DNA of 64,000 nucleotides, from assembly GCA_019671135.1 (NCBI GenBank), contig JAHRHY010000016.1:1298501-1362500 (forward strand), given 5' to 3'. The stretch comes from Linnemannia hyalina. Taxonomy: Eukaryota; Mortierellomycota; Mortierellomycetes; Mortierellales; Mortierellaceae. This document shows positions 58,021 to 64,000 of the stretch, piece by piece. Both the position numbers and the translations under genes were made by a program. Under the pieces are notes generated by a model. The model was given only the letters and a program-made list of their open reading frames with translations, did not search any database and had not been told where the DNA came from. How positions within the stretch are numbered: position 1 is the first letter of the stretch; each line of letters opens with the position of its first letter.

Positions 58021-59916
58021 ACGACTTTATCACATCGTTTGATAGTTTCTCGTGGACTTTTTTTTTCAGCAGCTCGGTGGAAGCGAAGGGATGCGACGGT
58101 GGAATATCGGTCAGGGCTCCTTTCCATATCATATTTTGTATCAATGGTGGCCATTCGGAGCGTCTGGAGCATTGCCCGGTCACGAGACTATCAGGACCAT
58201 CTGATCCACGGCTCAGGAACCAAGATGCTACCAACATCCCAGGTGTCACAAAGCTACTCTCCCACACACATAGACAAACGGCCTCGTTCTTTTCCTTTTT
58301 CTTTCTCTTTTCTTGCTTCTCACCTTTCCACACCTTCCTTCTCTTGATCTGCTCAACAAAAATAACATAACAAACCACCCCGTCAACAGCAACAAAACAA
58401 AAAAACGCCAAACCTACTTGACGCTGGTTCGCTTGTACAGTTACCTTTCCCCTCACCTTCATTTACTTAATTCTTTTGCTACTTGTTCTTTCGTTGTTTT
58501 TTACTTTCCCTCGAAAACCATTAAAAATACATTATATACATGAACGCACATGCACGCTGGCTTTGTCTCCGAGGATTGGTTCTTGTTCAACTGCATTGTA
58601 ATTTCGGGAACACGGAAATGATGGCGTGAAGCAGGGGAGAGGGTTATGAAGAGTGTGTGAGGTGAGGAGAGAAAGAAGGGAGAAGGTTAGATTATCAAAC
58701 ACATGTGAATTGGGCTGGTAAGAAAAAGAAATGCGCCCTTTTCTTTTTTCCTTCTTCCCCCCTCTGCATGGTTTTTTTTTCGCCTTTCTGTACGTGCTCT
58801 ACTTGCAACTCACCTCTTGATTCCTTCCGTCCATCCATCCTTCCTTTTACTCCTCGTCTTTGTGTGTGTGGTCCCCAAAAAGCAGGTGCAGTCTGCAGTC
58901 AAGTGAAACCAAACCGTATTAGGATTTTTTGAAGCAGCGCAGAGAGAATAGCGAGGCAGTGGATGGTCGGACGAAATGGATGGATGAGACGAGCACATAC
59001 TCTGAGAGCCTCTTATCGTCTTTTTTTTCCTTTTGTTTTCTTTTGTTTTCTTTTATTTATTTCGTTTTCTTTGTGAACAGGTGAGGATTATTGGGGAGTG
59101 TGAGAAGGTGTGCATGGTGACACTTGGCATGTGGCAATAATAATAACAACAGCGAAAGGGATCAATTAGGCCGGAGAAAAAAAAGAAAAAAAAAGAGAGA
59201 GAGAGAGGTCTATCTCATGAGAGGAGGAGGGAGCTGCGATTCCCATGGGAGGACACACACATGGCGAGAGAGAGACACCAAGGGGAGAGAGTTTGGAGAA
59301 ACCAGTACGTGAACACTTTTTTTTGTATCGCCTGTTTATCATGTTGAACTGTAGTGTGCCACTAGTTCCGAGACCAATAGTCAAGGACGGACGGACAATT
59401 GATGGGTCCCCCCGTTCATTGATTGTCCTTGGAAGTAGCCTTTTTCTGCCGTGGTTAGACCCACCACAAGTAACAACTATAAACATACCTCGGATCCACT
59501 TTGCACTTTGCTCTGAGAACTGTTACCCCTGGATGGTGCGTTTTGTTTATCACCTTATTTTTTGTTTCTGAATGAACAAGCGATCCCGATTCGATTCTAA
59601 TTCTTTTGAACAGGCACACGTACAAGCTGGGTTTAAATCGTTTTTTATTTGGGATGTCTGGGGGAGAGAAAGGGGAGAAGGGGACAGAAGAGGAGAGAAG
59701 CCAGTTGGCTTGTCGGGAGGGGAAACTGAACCGAACAGGGTGCTCTCTCTTCGTTTTCACCTGTCTTTATCTTCCTGCTCGTTTCTTGTGTCTCTTCTTT
59801 TCCTCTTTTTTCTTTTCTTCTTCTTTGTTCACTCCTTCCACCACCCTCTCCTTCCACCCTCCTCCTCCCCCTTCCCTTTTCCCCTTTCCTTCCTTTTCGA
59901 CTCTCTTTCATCAACC
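58021..59916. other. Intergenic region and pyrimidine-rich promoter of the desaturase
   Basis: About 1.9 kb with no gene. The last 150 bp before the desaturase start (59770-59916) are almost all C and T, as in leaders of strongly expressed Mortierella lipid genes. A short (GA)n lies near 59194-59208. Confidence 0.45.
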
Positions 59917-62281
59917 ATGGCTGCCACCCCCAGTAAGTAGCAACCCCCTCTCTTATCATCCTTCCCTCATTTTTTGATCTGATGATCACCTTATTTTCAT
60001 ATGTGATCAAACACATCCCCATCAAAACATAGCCGTTGATATCAAACAATCACACCTCGAACCATCACTAACGAAATAGCTTTCCCTCTTCCCTCCTCTC
60101 CCCTTCTTCCCTCCCTCCCTCCTTCCTCTCTTTCTTTTCAACCAAAAACGATGAATTAGGCATCAGGACGTTCACCCGGTCCGAGATCCTCAATGTCGAG
60201 GCTCTCAATGAGGGCAAGAAGGATGCCGAGGCACCTTTTTTGATGATCATCGACAACAAGGTCTATGATGTCCGCGAGTTTGTGCCCGATCACCCCGGTG
60301 GAAGTGTTATCTTGACACACGTTGGCAAGGACGGCACCGGTAAGCTTACTTACACCTTCGTATACTTTGGGGAATATGGGCGGTTGTTTACTTTGTGGTT
60401 AACTACAAAGACCTGAATGAAAAGAAAGTTGAGAGCAGATGAAACGGGATTGAGTCCCAGTTGACCGGGATTCCGAACGGACATCTGAGATGGAAAAAAA
60501 AAAAAAAAAAAAAAAAAAAGAAAGACGATGGGGGAGATGATGGTTGTGGTTATTAATGACCTTGACCGTTATCTCTTCTCTTCTCATTGTTGTTTGTTGT
60601 TTTGACCCTGAAAAAGGGAAGGGTGGCTGCATTGCCCATTATCGATTGGGAAACAAGGAGCTGTACAAACCGAGGGATACTCACGCCACTTGCCAACACA
60701 CAGAGAAGAACAGACTGAGACGGAGACATGCAGATAGCACGCCACAGACGATAGACAATGCCCCGCAGACAGCCAAGTCATGCGAAAGAACGGGATAGAC
60801 AGCAGATGGAACAAACAGCAGGCACTTCAATTGGACTCGAGGAACAGGAAAAAAATACGTGGGTGTCGGGACACACTCCTGCACAAACAGGCTGCATCCC
60901 CAACATAACTATAATACGATTTATTATTTGTTATTCCATATACATCGAGCAACAGTATCCACACCAACAGACAACAACAGACAACAACAACAATATTCAC
61001 TTCACAAAAAAATATCCCCGCTACCTCTCTGTCCCTCGCAAACACCTTCTCAATGTCTCCTGTTTCGTGTTTCTAACGCCTCTTTCCCCTTTCGTCAATC
61101 TAGATGTGTTTGATACGTTCCACCCAGAGGCTGCGTGGGAGACACTCGCCAACTTCTACGTCGGCGACATTGCTGAGCACGACCGCGCGATCAAGGGCGA
61201 CGACTTTGCGGCCGAGGTGCGCAAGCTCCGCTCGCTCTTCCAGTCCTTGGGCTATTACGACTCCTCCAAGGCGTATTACGCCTTCAAGGTCTCTTTCAAC
61301 CTCTGTCTCTGGGTCCTCTCGACTATCATCGTCGCCAAGTGGGGCCAGACCTCGACCTTGGCCACAATTGCTTCAGCCACGATCTTGGGAGTCTTCTGGC
61401 AGCAGTGCGGTTGGCTCGCCCACGATTTCTTGCACCACCAGGTCTTCCAAGATCGCTTCTGGGGAGACCTCTTCGGAGCTTTCCTCGGAGGTGTCTGCCA
61501 AGGTTTCTCGTCCTCCTGGTGGAAGGATAAGCACAACACTCACCACGCTGCGCCTAACGTTCATGGAGAGGATCCCGATATTGATACTCACCCCCTGTTG
61601 ACCTGGAGTGAGCACGCCTTGGAGATGTTCTCGGATGTGCCCGATGAGGAATTGACCAAGATGTGGTCTCGTTTCATGGTCTTGAACCAGACCTGGTTCT
61701 ACTTCCCCATTCTGTCCTTTGCCCGTCTCTCCTGGTGCCTCCAGTCGATCCTCTTTGTCCTCCCCAACGGCCAGGCCCACAAGCCCTCAGGAGCCCGCGT
61801 CCCCATTTCCCTTGTCGAGCAGCTCTCGTTGGCCATGCACTGGACCTGGTACTTTGCCACCATGTTCCTCTTCATCAAGGACCCCGTCAACATGATCGTC
61901 TACTTCCTCGTTTCTCAGGCCGTCTGTGGAAACCTTCTTGCCATTGTCTTCTCCCTCAACCACAACGGTATGCCCGTCATCTCCAGGGAGGAAGCTGTCG
62001 ACATGGATTTCTTCACCAAGCAGATTATTACTGGCCGTGATGTTCACCCTAGTCTGTTCGCCAACTGGTTTACTGGTGGATTGAACTACCAGATTGAGCA
62101 CCACTTGTTCCCCTCGATGCCTCGTCATAACTTCTCGAAGATCCAACCTGCGGTCGAGACCTTGTGCAAGAAGTACGGAGTGAGGTACCATACTACGGGA
62201 ATTATTGGTGGTACAGTTGAGGTCTTTGCTCGTCTCAACGAGGTCTCCAAAGCCGCCTCCAAGATGGGCAAGTCCTCCTAA
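59917..62281 (+). CDS. FADS6: Front-end delta-6 fatty acid desaturase with cytochrome b5 domain
   Basis: Exons 59917-59932 (16 nt), 60160-60339 and 61104-62281 join in phase to 457 aa. The N-terminal cytochrome b5 domain has the haem motif DHPGG. Three histidine boxes follow: HDFLH, HNTHH and QIEHH, with Gln replacing the first His in box 3, typical of front-end desaturases. Four membrane segments can be seen. Length and sequence are those of Mortierella delta-6 desaturases, which insert a double bond at C6 of linoleic and alpha-linolenic acid in the ER on the way to gamma-linolenic and arachidonic acid. The second intron (764 nt) is unusually long and carries an A run at about 60490-60518. 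Specificity is inferred from similarity; delta-6 against delta-8 cannot be told from motifs alone. Confidence 0.96.
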
Positions 62282-62976
62282 ATCTCTTGTCCTGTCCAAG
62301 ACCAAGCAGCTCTTTTGGTTGTCCGTTTGAACCCTCTTTACATTCCTTTTCTTTCATTTCTTCATTACAGGTTTCTTTCTTCAGGAGAGGCGAACCTATT
62401 CATCATTTTTCGTTCTTGAATATATATATCTTACTATTTGAACTCTTTTTGTGCAGCATAAAGAACAACATCCTCTCTTCTGGGGAGCGATTGTGATCTC
62501 TCCATTCTTCACCTCATACCATTTACCGTCCTTTCTCTTCATGTTGTTTTGTCTGTTCTTTGTTTTCACTTTTCTGTTCAAGTTGTAATAAAAAAAATAA
62601 GAATCATCATCATCTTCGTGCCCGTCGCTGTCCATTACTTATCACTGACTTTTTACCAAACCCCTTTCTTGGTTTTCTCAGAAAAAGCGCTGGATAACAG
62701 AATGGAACGGTTCAAGGACGACCGTTCCATTGTCTCCTCCTTAGGCATACTCCTTTTTACACAGCAAAAAAAGTTCTCTCTCCCCTCCCCAAACAATGAT
62801 AAACGTCACCCACGCGTCCAGAGCAGTTCTTCGAGAAAATGAATCCGCTCCCATTCGCCTCTTCCCTTTAACACCAAAGGAAGAGTTGGATACGATGTCC
62901 TTGATTGAGAACTGATGTTGTTATTGATGTATTATGTTGTTTTTTTTATTCCCTGTTGTCGAGTCGTTTCCAGTTT
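62282..62976. other. Spacer between convergent genes
   Basis: About 700 bp holding the 3' ends of the desaturase and PFD6 genes. An inverted pair GGAACGGT / ACCGTTCC near 62704-62728 forms a hairpin. No gene seen. Confidence 0.5.
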
Positions 62977-63804
62977 TTAATTTTTGGCGGATTGTTGCTG
63001 GAGCGCGGTCTGGGTCTGGACCAACTCCATCCTCTTCTTCTCCGTCTTTTCTTGCAAGTCATTCAACTGCTTCTCCACACGCTCACTACGAAAAAAGGTA
63101 GGTAATAAAACGCCGTATTAGTCACCTCTTCATCATGAAAAAAACACAAACGCGACACAGGCGTAGAATAAAGAAACAAAGACAAGGGGAGGTTTTTTGC
63201 TTACATCTCGGCCTGGATGAAATCGATACGCTTGTCGACATTGGTGACGGCCTCGACTTTATCCTGCTTGGTGAGGACGGGGCCGATGAGTTTGTAGATG
63301 TTGGCGTCGTCCTTCAGGAGTTTGAACTCGTCCTGGACCAGCTTGTTTTCTTGGAGTTGAGAATCCAGTCTCTGCCTTGACTCGACTGCCTTTGCGTAGT
63401 CTGTTTTTCCATGTAGTGGTTGGGTAGGGTAAAAAGAGGGTAGAGTGGGGCGCGGTGTTAGGGCGTATACGATTGGGATGACCACCTCAAGTATGAGAGG
63501 ATGCAGGTATATCTCCATGACCAATGCCTATGAAGGCAGGTATGAAGGTGTAAACGTTTGTCCAGGGTTTCTCCACTATGATGACTCCCTTTGTGGGTAA
63601 GAAAAGTGTAGACAAGACGTGACGCCTCCAACACGTTTCCTAATATCAGTCCAAGTGCGAGATGCTGAGTGTGTTGCGGCACGGTTCCTGATGCTCAAAG
63701 GGTGATGTAAGAAGAGGTTTGAGAAAATTACCCTTCTGCAAGGTCTGGTAGGCGGCAGAGTCGGTCTCGAGCTTGCGCTGTAATGCTGTGATGGTTGCCG
63801 ACAT
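62977..63804 (-). CDS. PFD6: Prefoldin subunit 6
   Basis: Exons 63804-63732, 63400-63205 and 63085-62977 join in phase to 125 aa, the usual length for this beta-type subunit. The sequence is a coiled coil, a short beta hairpin, then a second coiled coil. Hallmarks are KLETDSAAYQTLQK, SRQRLDSQLQENKLVQDEFKLL, IYKLIGPVLTKQ and DKRIDFIQAEI. Prefoldin is a cytosolic hexamer that hands nascent actin and tubulin to the chaperonin CCT. The end is close to the convergent desaturase gene. Confidence 0.94.
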
Positions 63805-64000
63805 GATGATTCCTGTGTTCCTGAAAGTGTGATGAGAAGGGCGTCCAGCTGCTCGTCGTTCTTGTAGCCAGAGATGATCTTTTGCGGCCCTTCCGCGGTT
63901 CCTCGTGACGGTCAGGAAGGCGATCTGATCGCAGGCGTTATACATCTCATCAAGCTCGCGATTTTTTTTTTTTTTTTTTTTGGGTTGGCTGCGACCAAGG

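Noticed and set aside
62704..62728. Hairpin GGAACGGT/ACCGTTCC as a transcription terminator
   Set aside because: Fungal polymerase II ends do not use such hairpins, and the stem is short; it may be chance.
1..64000. CRISPR array
   Set aside because: No regularly spaced identical repeats are present. The tandem repeats at 43.0 kb and 44.2 kb are degenerate and have no unique spacers; the genome is fungal.

Overview
This is nuclear DNA of a filamentous fungus, almost certainly Mortierella sensu lato (Mortierellomycota). The strongest evidence is the intact front-end delta-6 fatty acid desaturase at 59917-62281, which has the length (457 aa), cytochrome b5 domain and His boxes of the Mortierella alpina enzyme. 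Genes carry many short GT-AG introns (mostly 60-160 nt), CT-rich leaders and long intergenic spacers with microsatellites, as expected for this group. All exon coordinates were read by eye from splice consensus and reading frame.

The left part (1-24 kb) is mostly housekeeping. It holds an Oca6-like phosphatase-fold protein lacking the catalytic Arg, mitochondrial ribosomal protein uL15m facing a tRNA t6A dehydratase (Tcd), a very divergent 14-3-3-like protein, a papain-fold-like protein, a small zinc-ribbon protein, an ENA-type P-type ATPase with CRE-like motifs upstream, an RBM26/27-type CCCH/RRM protein, and cytochrome c1 facing it.

The middle (24-48 kb) is an accessory block rich in mobile DNA and secreted proteins. 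It contains three fragments of the 28S rRNA 3' end, a decayed PD-(D/E)xK gene, and a 7.65-kb element (30605-38253) bounded by 28-bp inverted repeats plus matching subterminal repeats. That element carries a Fanzor (eukaryotic TnpB-like, RuvC plus zinc finger), an XPG/FEN1-like nuclease directly upstream on the same strand, and a piggyBac transposase with two in-frame stops. A second piggyBac element (39008-41798) with a full-length transposase follows. Small cysteine-rich secreted proteins, one of them knottin-like, flank the block.

The right part (49.7-64 kb) returns to housekeeping: a SERF/4F5 protein with a 7-nt first coding exon, a mitochondrial rRNA adenine dimethyltransferase, a nucleotide-sugar transporter, the delta-6 desaturase and prefoldin subunit 6.

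The most notable item is the element combining Fanzor, an XPG-like nuclease and piggyBac, including a possible splice fusion of the two nucleases across a stop codon embedded in a consensus donor.
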